NCBI GenBank assembly: GCA_011037195.1
Contig: JAAEAF010002753.1
Coordinates: forward strand, 91,001 to 155,000
Direction of reading: 5' to 3'
Origin: Triatoma infestans
Lineage: Eukaryota > Arthropoda > Insecta > Hemiptera > Reduviidae
DNA length: 64,000 nt
A model generated the notes under the pieces. That model saw only the letters and a list, made by a program, of their open reading frames with translations, did no database searches and was not told the DNA's origin. This document shows, piece by piece, positions 1 to 10,875 of this stretch. Numbering within the stretch: the first letter of the stretch is position 1; every line of letters starts with the position of its first letter. Position numbers and translations under genes: made by a program.

Positions 1-862
1 ATTGTCATTTCCTCAGCCATTCCTGCAAAGAATTCATGTGGATCTGAAGGGCTGTTGAGACGATGACGGGATCAGTGTTAGGGTCCAGGACGCCGATATC
101 AGTGCAAAGCTGAACTCTTATTCCCTTTACAGTTAAAGGCCTAGCACTTGTATTTGAAACTCTTTTCCAGAATTGATTTTTGAAGTATTCCAGGGGAAGC
201 TGCAACGACGTTAAGCTTTGGTAACAAGCTGTTAACTGGAAGTGAAAATTTCCAGAATTTCCTCGCAAACGGCTCAAACGATTTTCTTTAAATTTGGAAT
301 TTAAGAGCACTTTTTTGAGGAGTGTTGAGGTTATGGTTTCATCTAAAGTGCTATTTCAGTATATTACCCAATTCTATCATCTAAATAATATTAATTAGAA
401 TAAAATATGTTGATGAAATCCCGCGTTTGAAGAAAAGCGGATGACCGAAACTGCGTTTTTACTGGAAATTGTTTTCAATTTTCTACTATTTTCTCGAAAA
501 CAGCTCCAAAGATTTTCTTTAAACTTTAAAAGGTCTAAAGACTTCTGAGGGCGTGGAACTGTTGAGGGTGGGGTCATTATTCCTCTAATATGCTATTTCA
601 GATCAATATTGTGATATAATTTTGTCAAAAAAATAATATTAATTAGAATTATATAAGTTGCCAAAATTCCCAGTTTGAAGAAAATCAGTTGAGCGGCGGT
701 GCGGACTTCACTGAATGGGTTTTTCAGTCTTTTATGGTTTTCTCCATAAAAATGACGACGGTTTTTAAACTCTAGTAAGTATTGTAAGTATGAAGAAAGT
801 TTACTATTTTTCGGAATAAAAGAAAGTTGTGCGAGTGTTTCACACCAGATTTTTTTTTTTGT
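1..862 (+). mobile_element. Family P repeat copy, 5' part beyond window
   Basis: Non-coding dispersed repeat. Two body modules are visible, marked by ACGATTTTCTTTAAA near 268-283 and the diverged GATTTTCTTTAAACT near 510, each followed by a CTAATATGCTATTTCAG-like segment. The copy ends in the family tail, AAAGAAAGTTGTGCGAGTGTTTCACACCAGA, before a T-run at about 849-860. The first ~100 bases match the family poorly and may be other DNA. The left end lies outside the window. An ORF on the minus strand here is a by-product and not a gene. Confidence 0.75.
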
Positions 863-1559
863 ACTTTAATACATTTCCATGATTTATGACCTATATAAAA
901 CTTTTGTTCAAATAGCTTTGTATACAATTCTTTTCTATATATGAAACTTTATGTCTTTCGGTTAAAAGTATAAGATGGGTTTGCAATTAAATCAGTTTCT
1001 AAAATGATGGCATAGAGTTGGCAAAATCTAAATTCAGTTGAATAGAGAAATGAAATGTTTTTCATAAATTCATTAAAATATTTTCAGTATTTCATTTATT
1101 TCATATTATTTTATTAAAAGGAGAAATTGTAAAACAAAAAACAGTGAAATGTCATTTCCATTCTCATCAGTTGTGTAATGTATTATGTAATGTTTTCTTT
1201 AAGCTGGGGTTTCTATATTTGTTGAAATAACTGTAAATATTATTTAATTTTAGTCAAGAGACAATGTTAAAATTATTTATGTCCTTTAATCAACGAGCTA
1301 TATGAAATTGTGATCCTTTATTATTTTGTCTGAAAACTCGTTTATTATGACTAGAAATAATAAAGAGAGATATTTTCCTAAAATAATGTGACAATTTAAA
1401 AACGTATAAATGAATTCTATTTAACCAACTGATCCTGTGAAATTAGAATATAAAAATTAATTACTAAAATAACAAAAAAATCACCTTATTTTATAGTATC
1501 TTCAAACTTTAAAGTATCAATGTGTTCATTAACAAATCGATTACTTTTTACTTTCTCGA
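863..1559. other. AT-rich spacer, nothing recognised
   Basis: Very AT-rich sequence without a supported ORF, repeat end or RNA gene. Probably old decayed DNA between two P copies. Confidence 0.5.
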
Positions 1560-2532
1560 ACCCCTAGTGAATGGAAGTATTGTAATCGTATCAAATTTTC
1601 AATATCGAGTTTTCACCAGAAATAAACGTTTTGAGGTTCTCTGAATTCGAAAAAGGGTTTTTTAGAAAATAAGTCTGTGTCTGTATGTATTTGAACAGCA
1701 TAGCTTAAAAAAAAAAATCGAAAAACGTAGAAATTTCAAACTTTATATTCCGTTTAGATATCACCATCGGATCCAACAGTAAGTTGTTTGTCGAAATTCC
1801 TCAACCGGAAATACCACTTTACGAAATAATTTTTTTTTTTTTTTACTTTTTTGTAATTTTCCTCAAAACTGGTTTCAACAATTTTCTTTAAACTTGGAAT
1901 ATCAATTACACATACTAAAAGCTACAATTTCTATTTTAAATATTTCACTGGGAAAATTCTTTTGGGGAAAAGGTGGGGTTATGTTTTTATTATAAAATGC
2001 TGGTTCAGTTTAATATACGTACAATTACAATAACGTACAGAAACCGGTCGAGGACCACAAAATGAAGCCAGGCTACCACGGAAAATGTCTCTGATGCTTT
2101 CCAGCTCTGCAGAACCAACTACCACAATACGTACTATTTTCTATACCCTAAATAGCATTAACTAGAATTAAATACGCTGCCAAAATTCTGAGTTTGAAGA
2201 AAGTCGGTTCACCAGAAGTGCGTTTTTACTGAACAGTTTTTTTTCTTTTCCATTTTTCTTTATTTTTCACCATAAAAACTCAGACAGATTTCTTTAAATT
2301 TGGTATACTAACTACAGACCTATCACTTTTGTTTGAAAACGTTTTTCCGAGTTCATTAAAGAAGTTTTGAGTGAGTAAAAAAAGTCATTATATTAAGTAT
2401 AGATTCTCTAATTGATATAAAATTGAAGACAAAGTATTTAGTATAAACTAGTAAGTATGAAGGAAATTTGTCACTAAAATCCGTGTAACTGCGGGTCTTG
2501 TAACTGTTTCACACGTAATTTTTTTTTTTTTA
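1560..2532 (+). mobile_element. Family P copy interrupted by MITE-A
   Basis: The head motif GGAAGTATTGTAATCGTATC leads into TCAATATCGAGTTTTCACC, the conserved first block of the family. CCTCAACCGGAAATACCACTTT near 1802 and the module anchor ATTTTCTTTAAACTTGG near 1881 follow. The tail is degraded but still reads GTAACTGTTTCACACGTAATTTTTT at 2497-2532. At about 2039-2125 a MITE-A fragment breaks the copy. The head hairpin is mostly lost. Confidence 0.75.
2039..2125 (-). mobile_element. MITE-A copy inside a P repeat
   Basis: Reads on the minus strand as GTGGTAGTTGGTTCTGCAGA, then GCATCAGAGACATTTTCCG, then GTGGTCCTCGACCGGTTTC. This is the same ~85-bp block found at 3460, 7297 and 62300. It is flanked by imperfect copies of AATAACGTAC (left) and AATACGTAC (right), probably a diverged target-site duplication. 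Confidence 0.65.
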
Positions 2533-2737
2533 TACTTCTATAGTTAATATGCTTGCGAAAAGATGTTCTATGTACAATATGGTTTGGAATAGCAAAGCCT
2601 TCAAGTACATACAATACATCAAAGCTTAAGCCAAAAGAGAAGAGAAGAATGCTGTTGGTTATATGTTGACCGAGATATAAAACTGTGTAAAGAGAAGCCA
2701 CCAGTTGTCTACATCCCATGAGAAATATCTTGTCTAA

Positions 2738-2802
2738 ATCCTGAGGTTTATTTATATATATTACTATATATATATATTATATATATATATAAACCTCAGG
2801 AT
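2738..2802. repeat. AT-rich hairpin capped by CCTGAGG arms
   Basis: ATCCTGAGGTTTA at 2738-2750 is the exact reverse complement of TAAACCTCAGGAT at 2790-2802, with (AT)n between, so the whole segment can form one long stem. The core AACCTCAGG recurs at about 3066 and 3103. Confidence 0.7.
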
Positions 2803-3284
2803 ATATATATATTTGATGCTACGTCCCCGCTCATACAACACATGCACATTTCTATTCTTTTGTATTCAAAGTACAAGCTAACTTTTGTTCAAAATATCTC
2901 GATAATATTTACATTCCAATGCTTTTTCTCTCTATATTATTTACATCGCTTTCAACCTTTGTGCAATATTTGTTTATGTGTTTATTGTTTGTATGTGGGA
3001 TAATGCTCTTATTGGCCGACGATATTATTCATTCTCAATAATAGCTGGACATGGCGCACAGAAAAACCTCAGGATCTTACAGAAGTATTGCAGCAGAAAG
3101 AAACCTCAGGCCCAAATGATGTAATATGAAATCTCCCCCCCCCCCATAGAATAAAAGGATGGGTAATGTTATTAAGGAATCTTTCCCATTCGGAGTTTTG
3201 TATGCTATTTTTTGGACTATTGTATAGGGCAGATTATTGAAAGCTGGTTATTTTGTACAGGAATAAATATACCTACAGACATAA
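2803..3284. other. Spacer, mostly unrecognised
   Basis: Contains two further AACCTCAGG words and a short C-run at about 3136-3145. No ORF or element end is recognised. Confidence 0.4.
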
Positions 3285-3459
3285 ATCCATTGATTTTACA
3301 GCTGACAAAACGTGGGTAGCGGACTTTCAACGTGGTCCGCACGAGCAATTAAGATGCTGAGCGTTCTGGAAGACTAAAATCGGCTGCAACCGAAGAAATT
3401 ATCTAAGAAGAACAGATGAAAGCATCATGAATGGTCGGCGGTTAAAATTGACCAGAGGT

Positions 3460-4129
3460 TGTTGTGGTTGGTTCCGCAGAACTGGAAAGCATCAGAGATA
3501 TTTTCCGTGATAGCCTGCTTTTTTTGTGTGGTCATCGACCGGTTTCGAAATAATATGAAAGTGTCAGCCGTGGGAAAAGTTGTGTGGGAAAAGGTGAAAT
3601 GTGTGATGGAATGCATAGTTATAAAATTAACTTCCTTATATAGCTTACTTGCTCAACTTAGTTATGTATCTATACTATCTTACGATCATTCAGCTCGGAT
3701 TCTATCATTTCTTATCAGTAACTAATTGTACAGTGGCCCACGGCTGACACTTTCGTGTTATTTCGCTCTGATATAAATTAATAAATAGAAATAATAAGAT
3801 GGTATGGGTAAATAATTATCAATGTAAAATCTCCTTCAAAAAACATAGTTTAAGTTATACATCTCCACTCATTGATGTTTCCATTATAAAAGGGAACAAC
3901 GACTTTAAAGGACCGAAACATGTGTTTTTCCCATTCAGGTAGTAACACCCCACTTTACCTAGTTCCGTCATAACAAAGACTTTTAAAATACAGTGTATCA
4001 ACTGTATTTGCTCTGTGTGAGTCTATGTTATTACACTGTTTGACTAAAACATTCTAATGATGAGCGAACGCCCGAAACCTGTCGATGACCACAAAAAGAA
4101 GCAGGCTATCATGGAAAATACCTCTGATG
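3460..4129 (+). mobile_element. MITE-A (foldback) inserted in the mariner gene
   Basis: Flanked by a perfect 12-bp direct repeat, TTGACCAGAGGT, at 3448-3459 and 4130-4141, in the middle of the mariner reading frame. The left arm (CATCAGAGATATTTTCCGTG and following bases to 3545) is the inverse of the right arm at 4063-4129, which includes GAAACCTGTCGATGACCAC and ends CCTCTGATG. The left side carries 30 extra bases with GGTTGGTTCCGCAGAACTGG outside the arm. It encodes no protein, so it is non-autonomous. A second foldback lies inside at 3546-3765. Confidence 0.8.
3546..3765. mobile_element. Second foldback element nested in MITE-A
   Basis: Terminal inverted repeats of 29 bp at 3546-3574 and 3737-3765 (outer ends CGAAATAA and TTATTTCG, inner part GTGTCAGCCGTGGG and its inverse), with about 3 mismatches. 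It breaks the CGACCGGTTTCGGGCG block of MITE-A after CGGTTTCG. I see no clear target duplication. It could instead be an internal part of a longer MITE-A form. Confidence 0.6.
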
Positions 4130-4340
4130 TTGACCAGAGGTGGCTGAGATTGCTGGCATATCGAAAGAAAGGGCGCATCACATCTTAACTGAAATCTTAG
4201 GGATGAGAAAATTGTCAGCAAGGCGGGTGCCACGTTTGCTGACACCTGATCAAAAACTGAAGCGCGTAATGGCATCCGGGACAATGTTTGGGCTCTCTTT
4301 GCAAGTCCAACACAATAGACTTTTTTCCGGCTGCTTGATC

Positions 4341-4751
4341 CTGGTTGGTTATTGTTTAAATTAATCCACATTCATGTGCCAGCTATTTTCTGAGAATTAA
4401 CAGCTATCTTCTCCGTTATGTTTTATTTATGTGTTAAGGGCTATTAAATGTTGAGTAAAAATTCCGAAATTTCAGAGAATTTGTCAAATATATTGATTGA
4501 TTGTTGTTTAGTTAAATGCAGTAAGGGAAGGTTGTGGAAGTGGTCCATAGGTGATTTTTTTTTCCATCATTAGAGAAATGTTTTATAAATTTCAAAAGAT
4601 AAAAATAGAAAATAATTTTAATTGGGTCATTTCTTCATATTTTGAATTGTACAAAGTTTGTGAAAAAAGCTTTTCCTTCCTATTTATGTTTCGTGCAAAA
4701 GCATGAAAATATAAAATTTTTGAATGCTGCACAAATAATTTAATGACATAA
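4341..4751. other. AT-rich spacer
   Basis: No coding or structured feature seen. The last ~25 bases (TGCACAAATAATTTAATGAC and following) recur at 6107 and form the left flank of the heptamer array. Confidence 0.4.
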
Positions 4752-5072
4752 AATAGTTAATAGTTAATAGTTAATAGTTAATAGTTAATAGTTAATAGTT
4801 AATAGTTAATAGTTAATAGTTAATAGTTAATAGTAATAGTTAATAGTTAATAGTTAATAGTTAATAGTTAATAGTTAATAGTTAATAGTTAATAGTTAAT
4901 AGTTAATAGTCAATAGTTAATAGTTAATAGTTAATAGTCAATAGTTAATAGTTAATAGTCAATAGTTAATAGTTAATAGTTAATAGTCAATAGTTAATAG
5001 TTAATAGTTAATAGTTAATAGTTAATAGTCAATAGTTAATAGTTAATAGTTAATAGTTAATAGTTAATAGTT
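4752..5072. repeat. Heptanucleotide tandem array (TTAATAG)n
   Basis: About 45 head-to-tail copies of the 7-bp unit TTAATAG, nearly perfect. Some units read TCAATAG, clustered in the right half, and one unit near 4832 has lost two bases. The clustered variant shows that blocks of several units were copied. The unit is not an arthropod telomere repeat. Confidence 0.97.
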
Positions 5073-5142
5073 TTAATGAAAAAAAAATATTTTTTTGTTA
5101 ATAATATAACTATAATTTCCTAGAAAATATTATTTCGTAGAG

Positions 5143-5409
5143 ATGCATGTGTGCCCAGTGGGGAAAGATGGTCACGGTACCCCTTCCCTCCTCCCGCAAA
5201 AAAAAGAGAAAGAAGTGTTCCCTGTTACGAGAATAGAATGGACTTTAGACATTCCTGTCTGCATGCTAGCACGTGACAGGGTTGCCGGAATAATTTATTG
5301 CAGAAATATTTGGTCCTTCTATCCCGGTCGGATGTGTGGATCTCAGGTGGACAATCCCATGAGAGCAAATTCTTTTTTGTACAAACGTACAGGTAAGGGA
5401 ACGAAATAA
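5143..5409 (+). other. 88-codon ORF, unrecognised
   Basis: Open from ATG to TAA, with six cysteines counted by eye and somewhat higher GC than its surroundings, but no domain I know. It could be chance or part of an old repeat. I do not claim a gene. Confidence 0.15.
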
Positions 5410-5774
5410 GGGAATTGCATGGTTGAACGTATTTTTTTTGCTGGATATGAAATATATATTTATATATATATATTTATTTATTTATTTTTCTATCTTTAGG
5501 GCAATACATTATTCTATTCTACATTTTTACAAGACATATTTCTGTTATTGTATTAAATAATTGTACAATAATATATACATATATTACTGGTATTATGGCT
5601 ATCTTTATCTTTGGAATTTTTTTTTATATTATTTACATATTAGTATTATTAAATTTTATTGAAGTTAGTTAGGTATTTACAGTCAAATTGTTTTGATTTC
5701 TAATAAAAAATATTTGTGTTTTTCTCCCCAGTACATTATTTATTTTAAACGTGATTTTTTTCTCCCTTTTCCTG

Positions 5775-6106
5775 ACACCTGTAAATTGAAGTATTGTGAT
5801 CTTGTCGAATTTTTGAAATTGGTTCAGAATTTTGAATTTGTTGAAAGTACAGTTATGGCGGGAAATATTTTTATTTGATAAAAATGTTTTTTAACAGAAT
5901 AATCTCTTTGGATTTGTAAATGTAATTTCTTAAAAAAAAAACGTGAAATGTTGGCGGCGGCTTGAACAGGAGATTTTGTTTAGAAATCGTAATCGACACG
6001 ATTTGCTCAAAATCTGTAGTTCGATTTTACTAAAAGATTTCTTTCCAAATTTTCCCTTTTTTTTCTTAAAAATTCTTCCGACGATTTTCTTGAAATTTTG
6101 CATTAC
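5775..6106 (+). mobile_element. Decayed family P fragment
   Basis: GAAGTATTGTGATCTTGTCG near 5791 matches the P head. CTTCCGACGATTTTCTTGAAA near 6076 matches the module anchor. Between them only short blocks can be aligned. Confidence 0.5.
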
Positions 6107-6150
6107 TGCACAAATAATTTAATGACAAAAAATAGTTAATAGTTTTTAAT
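6107..6150. repeat. Unexpanded twin of the heptamer locus
   Basis: CTGCACAAATAATTTAATGAC at 6107 repeats the left flank of the array at 4752. It is followed by AATAGTTAATAGTTTTTAAT, i.e. only about two heptamer units. It is a direct duplicate of the array's border in its short state. Confidence 0.75.
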
Positions 6151-6239
6151 ATTCTAGAATAGTTATAATGTCAAATTTGTTTCCAAAGTGCCATTTCAAA
6201 ACAAATACAGCAAGTGATAATTAAAATTTGAGATAATTA

Positions 6240-6925
6240 AAAAGAAAACATCTTGGTTGAGGAGAGCTGGATTGATCTTGTTCAGAATATTCTTGTCAGT
6301 TTGATTGTTCCATTGATTCTGTATCTGAATGGAAAAGCCAGCTTTTTGTTTTGGTTAACAGAATAAAAGCAACTCATCGGGAGGAGTGTGTGTGAAGGTC
6401 TACAGTCTCTACTAATTTTCTCTTATACAAGGAATTGGATCATGACTTCAGTGTGAGTAACCTATTGAAGGATCAATCTTCTGGCTTCTCCTTAATTGAA
6501 CTGCGGTGACTTTTTGAATTACGTGGTGAGCTACTGTAACTCTAGAACAGTTGAGGTATATTTCATTTTATGGCCGAGTATTTTATTTTATGTTTGAACT
6601 TCGGGTTCTTTATGTGGGAGTTTCCAGATTAACAAGATCTGAACTTGAAGCCTTTCTGAATGGCACTGACTGTCCGTCCTTCTCACATTCATTACGCTCG
6701 ATATGCTTGGAAGTACCGATATGGGTTAATTCAAGAATTTAATGTTTAGTTATACATTTATTTGTTTTACAATTTATTGAAGTCTCATTTATTGAAGTTA
6801 ATTATGCATTATTAATTAATTGTGTCTTAATTTATTTTTTATTTTATTAATAATCAACTATCTTAATGAAGTTATTTATTTTCTTTTTCTCTTAAAAAAA
6901 TAAATAAATAAATAAATAAATAATT
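6240..6925 (+). pseudogene. LINE C-terminal fragment with (AAAT)n tail
   Basis: Frames in this stretch give FELRGELL near 6517 and, in the ORF at 6551-6742, LRVLYVGVSRLTRSELEAFL followed by NGTDCPSF. The minus-strand LINE at 10876-11804 has the same order of motifs: FKIRGELLFLNF, then LRLLHFGK, then FLTGQTSC. So both are C-terminal ends of one non-LTR retrotransposon family. The cysteine-histidine finger lying between these motifs is destroyed here. An AT-rich 3' part follows and ends in an (AAAT)n run at 6897-6925, a typical LINE tail. Clade not assigned. Confidence 0.6.
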
Positions 6926-7284
6926 AAAAGAAGAATGATTAATATTCATTTGTTTTATGAATTTATTTATAATCTTGTCTGAGACTCTGGTTGACGGATT
7001 GTTATCCATGCCTATAGAATAACATGTATATTTTATTATTATGTATTATTTGTAATAATAAAGTGCTATTATTATTATTATATGATGGAAATGTTATCAC
7101 TTCCATCAATATCATATTTCCTATCTCTACCACAAAATAGAGGCCTGATCCGCCTGAACATGACCTCAATTTTAAGCAACAAGCTCCAAACCATCCCTCA
7201 TCTATGGATTTCATGAAAATGCGGGCACAATTTGGAGTTTTACCAGTTTTTAACAAGTCTTTAAACTGGCTTCAATAAGACAAG
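6926..7284. other. Spacer with short (ATT)n run
   Basis: An (ATT)n stretch near 7040-7080. The 84-codon minus ORF at 7002-7256 has no recognisable domain. Confidence 0.35.
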
Positions 7285-7296
7285 CTTATAAGTATT

Positions 7297-7458
7297 AGAG
7301 ATATTTTCCGTGATAGCCTGCTTCACTTTCTGGTCAGCGACCGGTTTCAGGCGTTCGCCTATAATCAGTATGCTTTTTGTCAAACAGTGTGATAACATAG
7401 ATTTGCCCAGAGCAAATTTAGTTAATACACTCCAGCTCTGCGGAACCAACCACAACAA
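7297..7458 (+). mobile_element. MITE-A copy with 12-bp target duplication
   Basis: Flanked by perfect CTTATAAGTATT at 7285-7296 and 7459-7470. It opens AGAGATATTTTCCGTGATAG, runs through CGACCGGTTTCAGGCGTTCG and CAGTGTGATAACATAG, and ends in CCAGCTCTGCGGAACCAACC. That end is the inverse of the GGTTGGTTCCGCAGAACTGG found upstream of the block in other copies. At 162 bp it is a compact complete insertion. No coding capacity. Confidence 0.85.
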
Positions 7459-7470
7459 CTTATAAGTATT

Positions 7471-9465
7471 GTTCAACGAGTCTATCTCAATATTCTCTTT
7501 ATTAATAATTCTTCTAAATAAGTCGGACAAAAACTATAAATTTAGAGTAACAATGCTAACTAGTGCATACTTCTTTCTTAAATCATCAACATTTTTTCTG
7601 ACCATTACGCTAACATTTAATATTAAGATCCATGTTCTGCGGTCCCCTAAGTAAAAGAGTGTAAATGAATAAAAGATGAAGCTTATAGAAAATTTGTCAT
7701 TTTACAGCTATTTAATTGTATCAATGCCAGTGAGAGAAAGTCGTGTGGGTGCTTTGCAACAGATTTTTTTTCATCCAAGAAAAAACCTTCCTTCTTCAGT
7801 AATTAACGGGATTCAAGCAGATAAAGAAAAAAAAAATTATTTCGTAATCAAGCATTTGACAACTTATTTTATCCGTCATCAAGGCGAAGAAAATATTTTT
7901 TAGAGAGAACAGTCAATTGAAATTGATGAAGTTGCCAAATAATTGCTGAAGACCATATTAGTTTATGACAGGGTGATGATTTTTAATATTAACCAACCAT
8001 ATTAGACGTCCTCTTTTCTATGATAACGCTGACAAGAGCTGTTTAGGAATTACTGATTCACCTCAAATAGATAGATAGTAACCCCATAGAAGAAATAGTT
8101 AATTTAATTCATTTGACATTAATATAATATTGATGTCATGAAAATCAATGTTTATTGAAGAATAAAAAGTACTTATAAACATATATATATTTTTGTTCAT
8201 AAAATTGCAGTGGTTCCCGTTGTTGTAATGAGTTTACATCTACATACATATATATACCTATATAAATTATGTAGCTGCGGTTTTAGAGTCGACAGTGCCA
8301 ATTGTAACACGGGGGGGGGGAAGCCAAGATAAAATAAATAGTCCTATTGCCCGCACTTACAAACACACACACACACACACACACATCCAAACTGTGATAG
8401 AGAATGAAGTTACAGTGTTGTTACAGCTGGTTATTTGGAAGAAGAAATAACGCATGGGAACCCATAGGTGAAGTTGTTAACCCAGTGAAAAAGAGATATA
8501 ACCCAACCAGTTCGTCCCACACACTCAACTCCCCTCTCTTAACATCTCTTTACACAATTTGTATAGTCAACGTCTTACTTTTTACCTTTTTTACACCCTT
8601 AATACAGTCATCTATCTTCGTATCTTTTTTGATTCAATTTTCATTTCATTTATTCATTATTTTTTTTGTTTGTTTTTGTTTGTTTTCGTGATTTAAGATT
8701 TTTTTTTGGAAGTGTGAACATGACATAAGTTTATTATGTCGATTTTACAGAACGAAAAGTGCTCAAGATCTCTTTTGATCTTCTGCTACGGTTTTATGGT
8801 CTATTACTTGGAGGTTAAACAGAAAAGTCTGTCAGACGGTTTGGACAAACAAAAAAGTTATGATCTCCCGCGCATTTTACAAATTTAGGCTCTAGTCGAC
8901 AGGAGTTTTTGGTGTGGTCATATTGTTGACAATTTGTTGTTTTTGGAGGGGCTCCACCCTGACATGAGACGTGAAAGCTGAAACATAGCTCTTCCCTTAT
9001 TGGCCATTTTCTAGAAACTACTCCTCAAAGTGGAATTTGTTCAAGCGGTTCATATTTTTGGTAAGTGAGTCTACTGGTTAGTTTTGTATTAACTACTCAA
9101 ACATTTCCTTATCAGTAACTGAATATGATATAATCCGTATCATAACTGATAATTTTTTTTTGTCTTCGGGCTTCACAAATGGGTCTATTTCGTGTCTGAG
9201 TCATCCTAACCTTCTATTAGTTTTCTAAAATTATCTACATTTTTCAATTTATTTTTGCAAAATTATGTTTCAAAAGATGAGTCGATTCTGTTTTGAAATT
9301 CTTCTATTGTATTTTCTGTTTCCATTCGGAAAATTGATAGGATTTCCTCCTGTTTCTTCGAAGAAAAAAACCTGCTTGACAGGTTCAATTTTGGATAAAT
9401 GTATATATTTATTATGTCTTGGTATTGGTGGTCTACTGTAAACATTATATTAGTTATTTTTACTT
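7471..9465. other. Spacer, no gene recognised
   Basis: AT-rich sequence with a (CA)n run at 8363-8384, a G-run near 8312 and a T-rich stretch near 8640-8710. ORFs at 7676-7903 and 8404-8691 show no known domain. The second is mostly hydrophobic only because the DNA is T-rich. Confidence 0.4.
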
Positions 9466-10407
9466 AGTCAAATTTTCGATATCGAGTTTTCACCGGAAAT
9501 ATCCGATTTGTAGTCCCCTGCGTCCGAAAAAGTGGTTTTTAGAAAATGGACTGCGTGCGCGCGCGTGTGTGTGTGTATGTGAGTGTATGTGAACAGCGTA
9601 GCTCAAAATCGAAAAATCGTAGAAAGTTAAAACTTAATGTTCATTTTAAGTATCACCATGGGATCCGACAATGGGTCATCTGTCAAAATTCCTCAACCGG
9701 AAGTATCACTTTACTACTTGTTTTTTTTTTACTTTTTTGCGATTTTCTCAAAAATAGATCCGACGATTTTCTTCAAACTTAGTATATCAACTACACATAC
9801 AAAGTGGTACAACATTCACTCTGGGAAAATCCATTTAAGGGCACTTATGGTGGATGAGTGGGGTTAGGTTTTCATCTAAAATGCTATTTCAGTTTATTAA
9901 ACAATTCTATCATCTAAATAATGTTAATTAGAATTGAATATGTTGTTGAAATTCCGAGATTGAAAAATCGGATAACCGGAGTGCGTTTACTTTACCACCT
10001 TAATAAATGATTTTTTTCACTTTTTCGCGATTTTCTCAAAAATGTCTCCGACGATTTTCTTGAAACTTCCTAAACTAACTAAACATACAAAGATCTACAA
10101 CTTTTATTTAAAACATTTTTCTGGGAAAATTCATTTAAGGGCACTTTTTAAGGGGTGGGGTTATGTTTTTCTCTAAAGTGCTATCATAGTTTTGATTATA
10201 CAATTCTATCATCCAAACAAAATTAATTAGAAATATATAGATGGCCAAAATTCCGAGTTTCAAGAGAATTACTAAACCGGAAGTGCGCTTTTACTGCACA
10301 GTTTTTTCATTTTTCGACGAATTTCATTAAATTTATCAATTATAATTTTGAGAACTGGAAGTAAGAGAAAGTTGTGTGAGTGTTTCACACCAGATTTTTT
10401 TTTTTTA
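9466..10407 (+). mobile_element. Family P copy, head hairpin deleted
   Basis: Starts within the head at TCAAATTTTCGATATCGAG after TTTTTACTT, so the hairpin arm is missing. The internal (GT)n tract follows at about 9557-9580, then AACAGCGTAGCTCAAAATCG, and then module anchors (CGACGATTTTCTT) at 9761 and 10050 and a weaker one near 10315. The tail GAGAAAGTTGTGTGAGTG and TTTCACACCAGATTTT ends it at about 10395-10407. One of the three best copies. Confidence 0.85.
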
Positions 10408-10862
10408 TAAGATATAGGAGGACTTTATTGACCCTCATCGATGATATTTTCTTGGAAATTTTTGTAGTGCTCATTAAGTAACAGCTTCTTCTTTACTCTG
10501 CTGCTCATTTTTATGAGTGAAATTGGATATTTTCTTTCTGCTCCCATATTTCAGGGATAGTTTGTTTGCCAATTGCCCTGTTTTTCACTTATAAATACTT
10601 CTTAGAAAAGTCAGTGCAGCTATTCACTTTACATAACAAAAAAAACTTAAGAGTTTCACTACTTATGCGATCAGCCAGTTCTTGGATTTTCAAAATTAAA
10701 ATACATTTCTTTCATTAATACACTCGGTGATTAAATGAAAACGACTGATATGAAACTAGATAAGAGATAATAGATCTATAAAAATAAATAGAACGAAGAA
10801 ATATATAAATGTTTCACTTTATGTAACATGTTTTTTTTATACCTCAAAACTTTCTGAGCAAA
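10408..10862. other. Spacer
   Basis: No supported feature between the P tail and the LINE insertion. Confidence 0.35.
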
Positions 10863-10875
10863 CCTTCGTATATGT

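Larger units (their letters stand above)
3285..4340 (+). pseudogene. Mariner-family transposase, broken and interrupted
   Basis: Two pieces of one mariner (Tc1/mariner superfamily) transposase gene. The first piece, 3300-3447, translates to fragments such as ERSGRLKSAATEEII and NGRRLKLT, which match the linker between the two DNA-binding helix-turn-helix motifs. The second, 4142-4340, gives VAEIAGISKERAHHILTEIL, then GMRKLSAR and VPRLLTPDQKLKR, the second helix-turn-helix and start of the linker to the catalytic domain. The DDE/D catalytic region is absent. Stops occur in the first piece and the frame does not join cleanly, so the gene is dead. A 670-bp element separates the pieces. In life such a protein cuts and pastes its own element. 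Family assignment is confident; subfamily is not. Confidence 0.85.

Noticed and set aside
4752..5072. Telomere-like or centromeric satellite
   Set aside because: TTAATAG is not an arthropod telomere unit and the array is only ~320 bp with a local unexpanded twin.
8404..8691. Membrane protein suggested by hydrophobic ORF
   Set aside because: Hydrophobicity comes from T-rich DNA; there is no repeat of the frame and no homology I know.
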